From G963663315 sp965208975 (lineage in GTDB: Bacteria; Pseudomonadota; Gammaproteobacteria; Arenicellales; Poriferihabitantaceae), in NCBI GenBank assembly GCA_965208975.1, contig CBDBQH010000003.1, positions 186,001 to 250,000 on the forward strand: DNA of 64,000 nt, in the 5' to 3' direction. The notes beneath the pieces are model-generated. The model saw only the letters and a program-made list of their open reading frames with translations, was not told where the DNA came from and did no database searches. Shown in pieces: positions 47,316 to 56,260 of this stretch (the first letter of the stretch is position 1; every line of letters begins with the position of its first letter). The translations under genes were made by a program, and so were the position numbers.

Positions 47316-48944
47316 CTTGCACCCAACCGCATGGAGTGGCATGATTGACTGAACTCCCCACCCCAAAGAACACGGACAATGACCCGCCACCAACTCCCGA
47401 TCGGCATCCAGGATTTTCGTACAATCCGGGAGCAGAATTGCTACTATGTAGACAAAACCTCCCATATCCGGCGGCTGATCGAAATGGGGCGATATTATTT
47501 CCTGTCGCGTCCACGCAGATTCGGCAAGAGTCTGCTGATCTCTACATTACAGGAACTGTTCGAGGGCAACGAACCTCTGTTTCAGGGACTCGACATCCAT
47601 GACCATTGGGATTGGTCGGTTCAGTACCCGGTGGTGCGACTCAGTTTTGACGGCAAACACAACGAACCCGGAGACCTCGCCCAAAGCATTGAAACCCAAC
47701 TGACGATCATTGAGAGAAACGCTGGCCTCGACCCGGCGCAATCTCCCGGTTCAGGCCCGGAACGCCTGCGGGATATTCTGGATCGTCTGCACCAGACCAC
47801 CGGCCAACAGGTTGTGGTACTGGTAGATGAATACGACAAGCCGATCCTGGATGTACTGGATGACCCGGACATGGCAAGAGCCAACCGGGATTATTTGCGG
47901 GGATTCTACGGCATCATCAAGGGCAGCGCCCGCGATGTTCGCTTCGTCTTCGTCACCGGCATCAGTATGTTCTCGAAAGTGAGCCTGTTCTCCGGTCTCA
48001 ATAATCTGGACAACATCAGCCTTGACCCGGAGTTCGCCACCATTTGCGGCTATACCGACCGGGATTTGGACACCGTATTCGCGCCGGAGCTTCCCGGCCT
48101 TGACCGGAATGAAGTTCGCAAATGGTACAACGGCTATCACTGGCTGGGAGAGGAGAAGGTTTATAACCCGTTTGATGTGCTGTTGCTGTTCCGCAAACGC
48201 CAGTTCAAGGCTCACTGGTTCGAGACCGGCTCTCCGACCTTCTTGTTCCGCATGATGCAGGAACAGGAAGTCAGTCCGTTGGAACTGGAGAATCGTATTT
48301 GTGATGAAGACCTGGTTTCTACCTTTGATGTGGAGAATATCACCATTGACGCGCTGTTGTTCCAGACCGGCTATCTGACCATTACGGCAAAGGAGATGCG
48401 CGGTCCGCGAACTCTCTATACGCTGGATTACCCCAACTTCGAGGTACGCCACAGTCTGAGCTATGGATTGCTCGGTTACATTACCGGACGCAGAAACGAA
48501 ACAGCGGATCAGGGGGATGAACTCAGCCGTCTGCTGGCTGCCAATGACTTTGACAGATTCACGGATTGCCTCAAATCATTCTTCGCCGGGATTCCCTATC
48601 AGTGGCAAACCCGCACCGGGCCAGCCCGCTATGAAGCCTGGTACGCCGGTATGCTGTATGCCTGTTTTCGCACTATCGGGCTGGACCTGCGGGTAGAGGA
48701 TTCTTCCGGTCGCGGGCGGGCAGACATGGTGGTATTGCATGGCCATCAGGTATTCGTGCTTGAGTTCAAGATGACCGATGGAGACGAGGACGGCGAGGAT
48801 GCGGCGTATCAGGCGATTGAACAGATACAGGAAAAGGGCTATGCCGACCAATACCGGAGCCGGGGTCAACCCATCCATCTGATCGGTATATCATTCAGCG
48901 CACAACAACGCAATCTGGCGGCGGTGAAGGTGGTTTCGGCCTAA
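47316..48944 (+). repeat. Long direct repeat, copy B
   Basis: Second copy of the 1.63 kb repeat at 36923-38551, same orientation, 10393 bp away. Recombination between the two would delete or amplify the intervening phyH, spy-like, sbcCD, DUF6088 and helicase genes. Confidence 0.92.
47379..48944 (+). CDS. AAA-ATPase-like/PD-(D/E)XK nuclease protein (DUF1703 type), copy B
   Basis: 521 residues, near identical to the protein at 36986 over most of its length, with the same motifs: FLSRPRRFGKSLLISTL, VVVLVDEYDKPI and MVVLHGHQVFVLEFK. The two differ mainly at residues ~91-142 (KHNEPGDLAQSIETQLTII here against NYREPGNLHSNIISQLAMI) and near the C terminus, where copy A has a DDRDSSAQQ stretch. The total length is the same because the differences balance. 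The pattern suggests gene conversion around a variable patch. The family function is unknown. Confidence 0.85.
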   Translation: MTRHQLPIGIQDFRTIREQNCYYVDKTSHIRRLIEMGRYYFLSRPRRFGKSLLISTLQELFEGNEPLFQGLDIHDHWDWSVQYPVVRLSFDGKHNEPGDLAQSIETQLTIIERNAGLDPAQSPGSGPERLRDILDRLHQTTGQQVVVLVDEYDKPILDVLDDPDMARANRDYLRGFYGIIKGSARDVRFVFVTGISMFSKVSLFSGLNNLDNISLDPEFATICGYTDRDLDTVFAPELPGLDRNEVRKWYNGYHWLGEEKVYNPFDVLLLFRKRQFKAHWFETGSPTFLFRMMQEQEVSPLELENRICDEDLVSTFDVENITIDALLFQTGYLTITAKEMRGPRTLYTLDYPNFEVRHSLSYGLLGYITGRRNETADQGDELSRLLAANDFDRFTDCLKSFFAGIPYQWQTRTGPARYEAWYAGMLYACFRTIGLDLRVEDSSGRGRADMVVLHGHQVFVLEFKMTDGDEDGEDAAYQAIEQIQEKGYADQYRSRGQPIHLIGISFSAQQRNLAAVKVVSA

Positions 48945-48995
48945 AACCTGAAACATGTCATAATCTACCGATGGAAGATTGATCGGCTAAAACAC

Positions 48996-50561
48996 ATGGC
49001 GAGAAAAAAACGTGTACAGTGGGCAGATGAGGCGAGAACCCTCCTGTCAAAGCAGGGTTTCAGTATCCAGCCCAGCGACCACCGGGCTTTTGACTTCGTG
49101 GCAATTTCCCGGTCTGGCGATCAGCGCAAAATCAAGGTGGCATCCCGTCCCCGTATCTGGAACAAGAATATAGACGGAATTCCCAGGGATTGGGTCATGT
49201 TTCAGGAACAAAGTGGCTGGTATCTTGTACCCCATAGCGAACTTGTGGATGCCTACGGTGAAGCAAGGAATGGTAATCCGTTAAGCAGTCGTTCCTGGTT
49301 GGTTGACGGAGCGTATTTTGGCGCGAATCTGACAAGACAAATGCGGGAGACGCTTGCCAAATACCGTATGTCGGACGAGAAACCGAAACCGCCTGCAAAC
49401 AATACTCATCCTCTGTGGGAGGAAGAAGCGGTACTGTCAATCGGTACTGTCAATCATGGAGTTGCCCCGACAGACCCCAACAGAGCCGCTCCTAATGGTC
49501 CATCGGACCTGCCAGTCACAAACGACAGACTGCGACCCCCCGATATTGATGGCGATGCTATTTTACTGGTAATTCTGGCTGCTCGCTATTGTCTCATGCC
49601 CCACCCAAACGTTGTCAGCCGTTTGGATGTTGCGCCCTTTCCAGTTATCCGTGATTCCGGGAAACGTTGGAAAACAGCCTGGGACAATGGCCGTACAGTT
49701 ATGTACGACGACAATACCATTCCCAGATGGGTCATTTTCTGGTCTCATGGGGACGGAAGGACTGCACATATAAAGGGGTGCAGTGTTGCCCATATCTGGG
49801 CAAAGCCAAAAGACCCGGACGTATTCACGAATATCGCCAATCTGGCCATCATTCCAGAATGCCTGGCCAGCCTGACAGACAAGGATGGCCCACTGGTTCC
49901 TTTTCTCCAATACCATGCCCAATCGGTATATGGCTGGCGACCGAAAGATTGCGCTGCCATCGAAAAACCACCGGGCTATGACTGCATAAAGTGGAACTAT
50001 ATTGAACCAGGTGACGACCTTGAAGATCCCAACCGCTATATACAGAATCGTTTGATGGAATCCCGTTCAAAACCCGCCGAATGCCTGCTCGAGCTCATTA
50101 CGCGACCCACACAATTCCAGGCACCGGTCAGGCAAAAGAAACAAAAAGAACAGGGAGCCAGACTATCTTCCAGAGATTTCTCGAAATTCACTTTGACGGT
50201 TGCTGGTCAGGAATACTCCGGTTTGTATAAACGTAACCTGATGTACTATCTCATCCGTAACATTATTCAAACGGGCGTGAAGCCGGAAGATTTGGAGGAG
50301 CTAGTCACGACCAGCAAGCTGTTTATCCGTTTTGAAGGTACGCTTGACGAAGAACAGTTTGCAGCAAAGCTGATGTTTTCAGATAAAGGCGGGGCAGTAC
50401 CAAGAACTGACCGATATTTTTGTAAACAGGGTGAGCTTTTTGCGGTTGGCGGGAAAACCTGGGCACTGACCAATCAGTGGACGCTGGAAGGCACCCAAGC
50501 AGCGGTAAATTCGATCAGGGTGCACCATCCCGATCTCGATATTACGATGGAAAAAGAATAA
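48996..50561 (+). CDS. Unknown protein with an HNH-like histidine/asparagine segment
   Basis: 521 residues, not recognised as a whole. The N-terminal ~100 residues (ARTLLSKQGFSIQPSDHRAFDFVAISRSGDQRKIKVASR) look like a small alpha-beta domain with an Asp ... Lys layout reminiscent of Mrr/PD-(D/E)XK folds, though the usual Glu is not seen. In the middle, GRTAHIKGCSVAHIWAKP, then FTNIANLAIIPECLASLTDKDG resembles HNH endonuclease cores. The C terminus has repeated basic patches. It is 51 bp after copy B and may be cotranscribed. A restriction or DNA-modification role is plausible in this island but unproven. Confidence 0.5.
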   Translation: MARKKRVQWADEARTLLSKQGFSIQPSDHRAFDFVAISRSGDQRKIKVASRPRIWNKNIDGIPRDWVMFQEQSGWYLVPHSELVDAYGEARNGNPLSSRSWLVDGAYFGANLTRQMRETLAKYRMSDEKPKPPANNTHPLWEEEAVLSIGTVNHGVAPTDPNRAAPNGPSDLPVTNDRLRPPDIDGDAILLVILAARYCLMPHPNVVSRLDVAPFPVIRDSGKRWKTAWDNGRTVMYDDNTIPRWVIFWSHGDGRTAHIKGCSVAHIWAKPKDPDVFTNIANLAIIPECLASLTDKDGPLVPFLQYHAQSVYGWRPKDCAAIEKPPGYDCIKWNYIEPGDDLEDPNRYIQNRLMESRSKPAECLLELITRPTQFQAPVRQKKQKEQGARLSSRDFSKFTLTVAGQEYSGLYKRNLMYYLIRNIIQTGVKPEDLEELVTTSKLFIRFEGTLDEEQFAAKLMFSDKGGAVPRTDRYFCKQGELFAVGGKTWALTNQWTLEGTQAAVNSIRVHHPDLDITMEKE

Positions 50562-50641
50562 CCCAATCCTTACCCTGCTCAACAGTTCAGGGATACATAT
50601 TTGGATGTATTGGTCGTGATGTCTCAGCGGTCCGCGCTTCA

Positions 50642-50962
50642 CTAGATGTGAACGATCTGGTAATTCCAGGTTGGAACGTGCCTGTGATGGATCTTCTTGG
50701 TGGGATACCAGTTTGGCGAGACATAGCTGTCCTCCCCCCTGAACACCGCCAACACCTCTTCGTCTCTTGAGAACGTGCGGTGCAAATCATTGTCGCGGGC
50801 AACATGTCCAATCAAGACATTCTCATTCAGAAACATTAACGGAATATGATTGGCAACCAGACCCTCGTTAGTATTCACAATCAGGACAGACAGAGGAAAT
50901 TCCTCGATCAGATGTCTGATTTCGTTCGCGCCGGTTTCCTCAAAATGAGTCGGTAGATACAT
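50642..50962 (-). pseudogene. PaiB-type FMN-binding regulator, N-terminal fragment
   Basis: About 106 residues from MYLPTHFEE at 50962 (or the ATG at 50971). The sequence follows the PaiB family: LIEEFPLSVLIVNTNEGLVANHIPL, IGHVARDNDLHR, VLAVFRGEDSYVSPNWYPTK and VPTWNYQIVHI. Complete members have ~100 further residues; here a TAG then TGA follow straight after VHI. The remaining sequence to 50562 shows no PaiB homology in any frame, so the 3' half is lost. PaiB proteins bind FMN or heme and were described as repressors of degradative enzymes. Confidence 0.75.
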
Positions 50963-51002
50963 TATTTTCAATGCCTTGTAACATTTTAGAATTTTGCTTT
51001 TT

Positions 51003-51551
51003 TCAGGGAAACAACATCGTTTTTCTAAAACAGAAGATTAGCAGGATCACAGAACTATGTGCAGTCTGATAGATCAGGGATCGGTGGTTCGCCCTGGAGA
51101 AGAGCCCCGATACCATATATGCGCCATCATCCGCCTGATAGTCGAACGCACGTAAACTATCGGGGTCAACCGGCACAATGTGCCCAAAGTCATCGGGACG
51201 ATCATCAGAGACCTCGAACCGATAGTTTCCATTGACGCGCCCGACCGTGAACTGGTTCCATTCTGGCATCTTCGGAACGACCACGATATCACCACACCCA
51301 ATCTCCAGCATTCTGATCAGAATCGCGAATCGCTGAGGGCTTGGCTTCTCTCCCCACCCTGATTCATACGCCGCCGCCCACTCCTCCTTGTCGACCCGGC
51401 GATGATCGTCCGTCAAGAGCGCGAATCCAGAGCCGCCCTACCCCTGCCTCAGGCGGCCTTCTTTCAGTTCCTTGTATATCCAACCGACACGGTCAGCAGC
51501 CGTTCGAAATATCGTGAACCGCTCTGGTACTTCGTTGCTTTGCATTTTCAT
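51003..51551 (-). pseudogene. Unknown gene broken by one in-frame amber codon
   Basis: From the ATG at 51551 the frame reads MKMQSNEVPERFTIFR, then VGWIYKELKEGRLRQG, then TAG (51438-51440), then GGSGFALLTDDHRRVD and continues for 137 more residues in the same frame to 51003. A Trp codon (TGG) changed to TAG explains this: RQGWGG is the expected text. The downstream part includes GDIVVVPKMPEWNQFTVGRV and DFGHIVPVD, a beta-rich domain found in restriction-linked proteins. The last ~25 residues look unrelated. A shorter protein starting at a TTG (51416) might still be made. Confidence 0.7.
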
Positions 51552-51612
51552 TTTCAAATCTCTCCGATTTTTACATTCAGTGATCAAGTTTCATTGACCA
51601 CAGTTTTAGAGG

Positions 51613-52872
51613 TCAACAAATAGGTTGAACTCCCCTAATACTAACGAATGAGACCCGATATTCACCCTGATTTATCGTTCCCCCAAGATAAGTATCTGTG
51701 GATTCCCGCTTGCGCGGGAATGACATATTACCCCCCCCCCCCCCGAAAATGTCAACAGCAGCAATCGCCAACTCGTAACGGGTTGTTCGACCACCACCTG
51801 CTAACGGGACTATGGCCCCCTTTGCAACCAGGTCTGATAAATCACGACTGGCTGTTCGGTTTGGGCACTTGGTGATCGCTTCATATTTCCTGGTCGTTAT
51901 TCCGCCTTCAAAGCCCTTCCGGCCTTCAACGAACACCCTCGATATCATTCTGGCCTGCCGATCATTCAACTGGTTGCCATAGGCTTTATAAAAACGTGTC
52001 TTGGACAGTACAAAGTTCACCTCTTCCCTGGCAATTTCCTGTGCCTTGATTACTGTGTCTGCAAAATAATCCAGCCAAATGTTAACATCCATGCTTCCGC
52101 GGCTGGCTTTCTCCAGCTGCAGGTAATAGGATTTTTTATCTCCCTCTATTGCCGTGGCAAGACAAGCCGTGGTTGGATAGCCGAGAGATTGCGAAAGTGC
52201 ATGGTCAGCGATCGCCCTGCCGACTCGCCCATTACCATCATCGAAGGGGTGAATCACTTCGAACCAGAGGTGTGCAATACCTGCTCGGGCAATCCCTGGT
52301 ATCGTCTTACCATCTTTCAAACGATTGGTCTTGTTGTACCAGTCGATGAATTTTGCCATTTCATCAGGCGCCTGGTTCGCTGGCGGCGCTTCATAGTGAA
52401 CCTTTTCCCGACCGTAAGACCCGCTTACTATTTGCATTGGTGAAGGATCGCGGCGATACGCGCCACGCAGAATAGACGTGTAGCGTTTCTCTGGAACCGC
52501 CATGGATTGCCACTTGCCCAGCAGGACATGCGTCAAGGCTGTTTGCCAGTTCTTGCGAACATCCACCAGCAACGAAGCAGCCCCAGCAGCTTTCTGGTCT
52601 GAATTGGCCGGTAACGTATCCGATGTTATCAAAGACAGTAGCGATGACCTGACCGATTCACGGTCCAGAACCTCGCCCTCAATGGCGCTGGTTTTGATGG
52701 CCTCGGAAAGCATCAAGTCAATCGTGGCATCTTCTTGGGATGCCATGGGAAGTGCATCAAAGCTGCCCGCCAAGCGCTCCGAATTTATGCGAAATGCAAA
52801 CTCCCGATCTTCGAGTGCGCTCTTGTCATAGCGAAAATCTGGCCAGCCTGATTGTTGCCATATCCATCTCAT
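51613..52872 (-). CDS. Fic-family protein (DUF4172-Fic), class II type
   Basis: About 419 residues from the ATG at 52872 (MRWIWQQSGWPDFRYD, a typical DUF4172 start; ATG 52896 is further upstream). The inhibitory helix motif is KTSAIEGE near residue 63, and the catalytic Fic motif HPFDDGNGRVGRA is near residue 210. Fic proteins AMPylate target proteins. The C-terminal winged-helix region ends at TTRYELAIAAVDIF. After that the gene runs through a G14 tract (five Gly) and a 20 bp palindrome encoding FPRKRES, so the last ~45 residues are acquired sequence. Slippage in G14 would change or remove this tail only. Confidence 0.88.
   Translation of the reverse strand: MRWIWQQSGWPDFRYDKSALEDREFAFRINSERLAGSFDALPMASQEDATIDLMLSEAIKTSAIEGEVLDRESVRSSLLSLITSDTLPANSDQKAAGAASLLVDVRKNWQTALTHVLLGKWQSMAVPEKRYTSILRGAYRRDPSPMQIVSGSYGREKVHYEAPPANQAPDEMAKFIDWYNKTNRLKDGKTIPGIARAGIAHLWFEVIHPFDDGNGRVGRAIADHALSQSLGYPTTACLATAIEGDKKSYYLQLEKASRGSMDVNIWLDYFADTVIKAQEIAREEVNFVLSKTRFYKAYGNQLNDRQARMISRVFVEGRKGFEGGITTRKYEAITKCPNRTASRDLSDLVAKGAIVPLAGGGRTTRYELAIAAVDIFGGGGGNMSFPRKRESTDTYLGGTINQGEYRVSFVSIRGVQPIC
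51702..51721. repeat. 20 bp palindrome resembling the neisserial dRS3-type repeat
   Basis: ATTCCCGC, TTGC, GCGGGAAT. It is translated as part of the Fic tail (FPRKRES). Such ATTCCC-N8-GGGAAT repeats are common in proteobacteria. Confidence 0.75.
51731..51744. repeat. C14/G14 homopolymer in the fic tail
   Basis: Fourteen C on the plus strand. In the fic frame it gives five Gly. Thirteen would lead into a different tail; fifteen would give an immediate TAA. Confidence 0.85.
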
Positions 52873-53063
52873 GGCGCAATTGTAGCACTCATTCACGCCA
52901 TATTATGAATATTTTTGGCGGGTTTATAGCCCTAAATCACGCCACTCTCGTTCGAAAAGCGACATCTGGGTGCAGACCACTAATGCCATGAAAAATACTA
53001 TTGATGATGCAGATTATATTATCAATACGATTACTTTAATTATTAATAGGTTACAAATTCCAA

Positions 53064-54638
53064 TCACTCCCACTCAATAGTAGCCGGAGGTTTGCCGGAA
53101 ATATCGTAGGTGACCCGGCTGACACCACGCACTTCGTTGATGATTCTGTTGGAGACCTTCGCCAGCGCCGGGTACGGCAAATGCGCCCAGTTCGCGGTCA
53201 TGAAGTCGGTGGTTTCAACAGCGCGGAGCGCGATGACGTATTCATAAGCCCGGTTATCACCCACCACACCGACCGATTTCACCGGCAGGAACACGGCAAA
53301 GGCCTGGCTGGTTTTGTCGTACAGGTCGGCCTGGCGCAGTTCATCCAGGAAAATGGCGTCGGCCTGGCGCAGGATTTGGACATATTGCGCCTTGACCTCA
53401 CCCAGTATCCTGACCCCCAGACCCGGCCCCGGGAAGGGATGGCGGTTGACCATTTGCGGTGGCAATCCCAGTTCCGTACCGACCCGGCGCACCTCGTCCT
53501 TGAACAGTTCACGCAGTGGTTCCAGTAATTTCAGGCCCATGTCTGCCGGCAGGCCACCTACATTATGATGGGATTTAATGACCTTGGCCTGTGCCGATTG
53601 ATCTCCCCGCCGATGACCGGCGGACTCGATCACATCCGGGTAAATAGTGCCCTGGGCCAGCCATTTGGCGTTGCCGACCCGGCTGGCTTCACGCTGGAAT
53701 ATCTCCACGAACAGGTTGCCGATTACCTTGCGTTTGCGCTCCGGGTCAACCACTCCCTTGAGCCGGTCGAGAAATTCCTCGCCGGCATCCACCCGAAGCG
53801 CCCGGACTCCCATGAAGTCGGAAAACGTCTGCATCACCTGATCGCCTTCGCCCTGCCGGAGCAATCCGGTATCTATGAATATACAGGTCAGTTGGTCGCC
53901 TATCGCCGCATTCAGCAAGGCGGCGACCACAGAGGAATCCACTCCGCCGGATAATCCGAGAATCACTTCATCTTCACCCACCTGATCACGAATCCATCGC
54001 ACCTGGCTTTCGATAATGTTGGCCGGAACCCAATCGGAGCCACAGCCGCAGATTTGATGGACAAACCGGGACAACATGGACCGGCCTGCGGTGGTATGGG
54101 TCACTTCGGGGTGGAATTGTACGCCATAGTAGCTCCTGCTTTCATCGGCAATGGCGGCGAAGGGACAGGTGGCCGTCCTGCCAACGACATCGAATCCATC
54201 CGGCAGCCGGGTCACCTGATCGCCGTGACTCATCCAGACCGACAGTTCCTGAGCAACCGGCCCGCACAACCGGCTGGATTTGCAGATATTGACCGCGGCC
54301 TGTCCGTATTCATGGCGCTCCGCTATTTCCACCGAGCCGCCGAGTTGGTTGACCAGAGTCTGCATACCGTAACAGATACCCAGCATCGGCCAGCCCGACT
54401 CAAAGATAATGTCAGGAATCCGGGCATCGGAATCCTGTCGCACCGAGGCATGGCTGCCCGACAGAATGACACCCCGGGGAGCGAATCGCCGGATTTCCTC
54501 TGCATCGGCATGGTACGGGAAAATCTCGCAATAAACTCCGAGCTCCCGAATGCGCCGACCGATTAACTGTGTATACTGCGCCCCGAAATCAAGGATGAGA
54601 ATTTTCTGCCCGTGAGGGTCCTGGAAACCGGGCATCAA
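53064..54638 (-). CDS. guaA: GMP synthase (glutamine-hydrolysing)
   Basis: 524 residues. The class I amidotransferase domain comes first: Cys in MLGICYGMQTLVNQLGG and His/Glu in VQFHPEVTHT. The ATP-pyrophosphatase domain follows with the PP-loop LGLSGGVDSSVVAALL near residue 227, and the dimerisation domain ends with ISGKPPATIEWE. It converts XMP to GMP. It lies 78 bp after guaB on the same strand, the standard guaBA operon. The 191 bp downstream of it, up to fic, are AT rich and hold no gene. Confidence 0.97.
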   Translation of the reverse strand: MMPGFQDPHGQKILILDFGAQYTQLIGRRIRELGVYCEIFPYHADAEEIRRFAPRGVILSGSHASVRQDSDARIPDIIFESGWPMLGICYGMQTLVNQLGGSVEIAERHEYGQAAVNICKSSRLCGPVAQELSVWMSHGDQVTRLPDGFDVVGRTATCPFAAIADESRSYYGVQFHPEVTHTTAGRSMLSRFVHQICGCGSDWVPANIIESQVRWIRDQVGEDEVILGLSGGVDSSVVAALLNAAIGDQLTCIFIDTGLLRQGEGDQVMQTFSDFMGVRALRVDAGEEFLDRLKGVVDPERKRKVIGNLFVEIFQREASRVGNAKWLAQGTIYPDVIESAGHRRGDQSAQAKVIKSHHNVGGLPADMGLKLLEPLRELFKDEVRRVGTELGLPPQMVNRHPFPGPGLGVRILGEVKAQYVQILRQADAIFLDELRQADLYDKTSQAFAVFLPVKSVGVVGDNRAYEYVIALRAVETTDFMTANWAHLPYPALAKVSNRIINEVRGVSRVTYDISGKPPATIEWE

Positions 54639-54716
54639 TTCAAGTCCTCGCGAATCGGGGCATATTCAATACTTCTCCAATCTTCAAATCGTCAACATTG
54701 CCGAAATCAAGCGAAA

Positions 54717-56186
54717 TCAGTTGGCCCGGGTGGTTTGATAGTTGGGCGCTTCCTTGACAATGGAAACGTCATGTACATGACTCTCCTTCATGCCGGCGTT
54801 GGTGATTCGAATCAGTCTGGCATTCTCCCTCAGATCATCAATAGCGGCGCTGCCGGTGTATCCCATACTGGCCCGCAATCCACCCATCAGCTGATGAACC
54901 ACATTCACCATCGGCCCCTTGTAGGACACGCGCCCTTCAATGCCTTCCGGAATAAACTTGTCGGCGCGGTCAACCCCGTCCTGAAAATACCGATCTCTGG
55001 AACCTTTCTGCATCGCGCCCAATGAGCCCATGCCGCGATAGGACTTATAGGAGCGCCCCTGATAAATTTCAATCTCCCCCGGCGCCTCATCGGTTCCCGC
55101 CAGGATACTGCCTACCATGACACAATTCGCCCCACAGGCAATACATTTGGCAAGGTCGCCGGAAAAGCGAATCCCCCCGTCAGCGATAAACGGGATGTCG
55201 GCGCCTGCCAGCGCCCGGGACACTTCCTGAATCGCATGCACCTGCGGCACCCCGACTCCGGCCACAATCCGGGTGGTGCAGATCGAGCCCGGCCCGATCC
55301 CGACCTTGACCGCATCGGCGCCGGCGTCAACCAGGTCGCGAGCCGCTTCGGCGGTTGCGATATTGCCGCCAATGACCTGTACACTGCCACTGAATCGCTT
55401 GATCCATTTGACCCGCTCAATCACACCTCGCGAGTGACCATGGGCGGTATCCACCACAATCGCGTCCACTCCGGCGTTGACCAGACATTCCACCCTTTCA
55501 TCCGAGTCCACACCGACGCCGACCGCCGCCGCCACCAGCAACCGGCCCTGGTTGTCCTTGCAGGCACGGGGAAAATCCGTAGATTTCTGAATATCCTTGA
55601 CCGTAACCAGTCCCTTCAAGGTGTTTTCAGCGCCCACGACCAATACCTTCTCAATCCGGTGCTTGTGCAGAAGCTGTTGAATCTGGTCGGAAGTCGCTCC
55701 TTCCGCTACCGTGACCAATCTGTCTTCAGGGGTCATGACCTGACTGACCGGAGTCTCCATATTCTTCTCGAAACGCAGATCACGGCTGGTCACGATACCG
55801 ATCACTCTCGCCCCCTCCACAACCGGAACTCCCGAGATGTTGTGCCGGGTCATCAGGCCCAGCACATGATTCACGCTGGCGGTTCTCTCCACCGTGACCG
55901 GATCGGTTATGACTCCGCTTTCATATTTCTTGACGCGGGTGACTTCCCTCGCCTGTTCGGTTGGAGTCATATTCCGGTGGATGACACCGACACCGCCTTC
56001 CTGGGCAAGGCTGATGGCCATATTCGCCCCGGTGACGGTATCCATAGCCGCCGATACCAGAGGGATATTGATGTTCAGATTACGGGTGAAACGGGTTTCG
56101 AGACGGGCATCTCGCGGCAGTATTTCGGACTTTGCCGGAAGCAGCAGAATGTCGTCGAAGGTGAGCGCCAGATCAATAGGTTCCAT
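54717..56186 (-). CDS. guaB: IMP dehydrogenase
   Basis: 489 residues. It starts with LALTFDDILLLPAKSEILPRD-like sequence. Two CBS domains (residues ~95-200) are inserted in the TIM barrel, the catalytic Cys is in VGIGPGSICTTRIVAGVGVPQ, and the flap YRGMGSLGAM follows. It oxidises IMP to XMP, the first step to guanine nucleotides, and precedes guaA. It is divergent from pilI across a 74 bp gap. Confidence 0.97.
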   Translation of the reverse strand: MEPIDLALTFDDILLLPAKSEILPRDARLETRFTRNLNINIPLVSAAMDTVTGANMAISLAQEGGVGVIHRNMTPTEQAREVTRVKKYESGVITDPVTVERTASVNHVLGLMTRHNISGVPVVEGARVIGIVTSRDLRFEKNMETPVSQVMTPEDRLVTVAEGATSDQIQQLLHKHRIEKVLVVGAENTLKGLVTVKDIQKSTDFPRACKDNQGRLLVAAAVGVGVDSDERVECLVNAGVDAIVVDTAHGHSRGVIERVKWIKRFSGSVQVIGGNIATAEAARDLVDAGADAVKVGIGPGSICTTRIVAGVGVPQVHAIQEVSRALAGADIPFIADGGIRFSGDLAKCIACGANCVMVGSILAGTDEAPGEIEIYQGRSYKSYRGMGSLGAMQKGSRDRYFQDGVDRADKFIPEGIEGRVSYKGPMVNVVHQLMGGLRASMGYTGSAAIDDLRENARLIRITNAGMKESHVHDVSIVKEAPNYQTTRAN

Positions 56187-56250
56187 CTACGGATTGTACC
56201 GCAAGCAGACTGTGTTAGAAACAACCCTGATTAAAACCGTGATTAAAATT

Positions 56251-56259
56251 TGCTATAAT
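56251..56259 (+). promoter_or_regulatory. Extended -10 box directly before pilI
   Basis: TGCTATAAT fits an extended -10 element perfectly but ends 1 bp before the annotated pilI ATG. If used, transcription would begin at or just after the start codon, implying leaderless translation or a different start. No better start codon is visible. Confidence 0.35.
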
Positions 56260-56260
56260 T

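Noticed and set aside
47064..47514. Minus-strand frames over the start of the NERD helicase and of copy B
   Set aside because: Similar frames occur at copy A (36770-37154) because the DNA is duplicated; they are antisense to strong genes.
52873..53063. Possible small gene or RNA in the AT-rich gap between fic and guaA
   Set aside because: No open frame with a ribosome site and no clear hairpin with a T-run was found.
53058..53085. A CAATCACTCCCACTC string resembling the repeat family, near the guaA stop
   Set aside because: It encodes the conserved guaA C terminus (TIEWE) and lacks the hairpin and closing GGTGGGGG.
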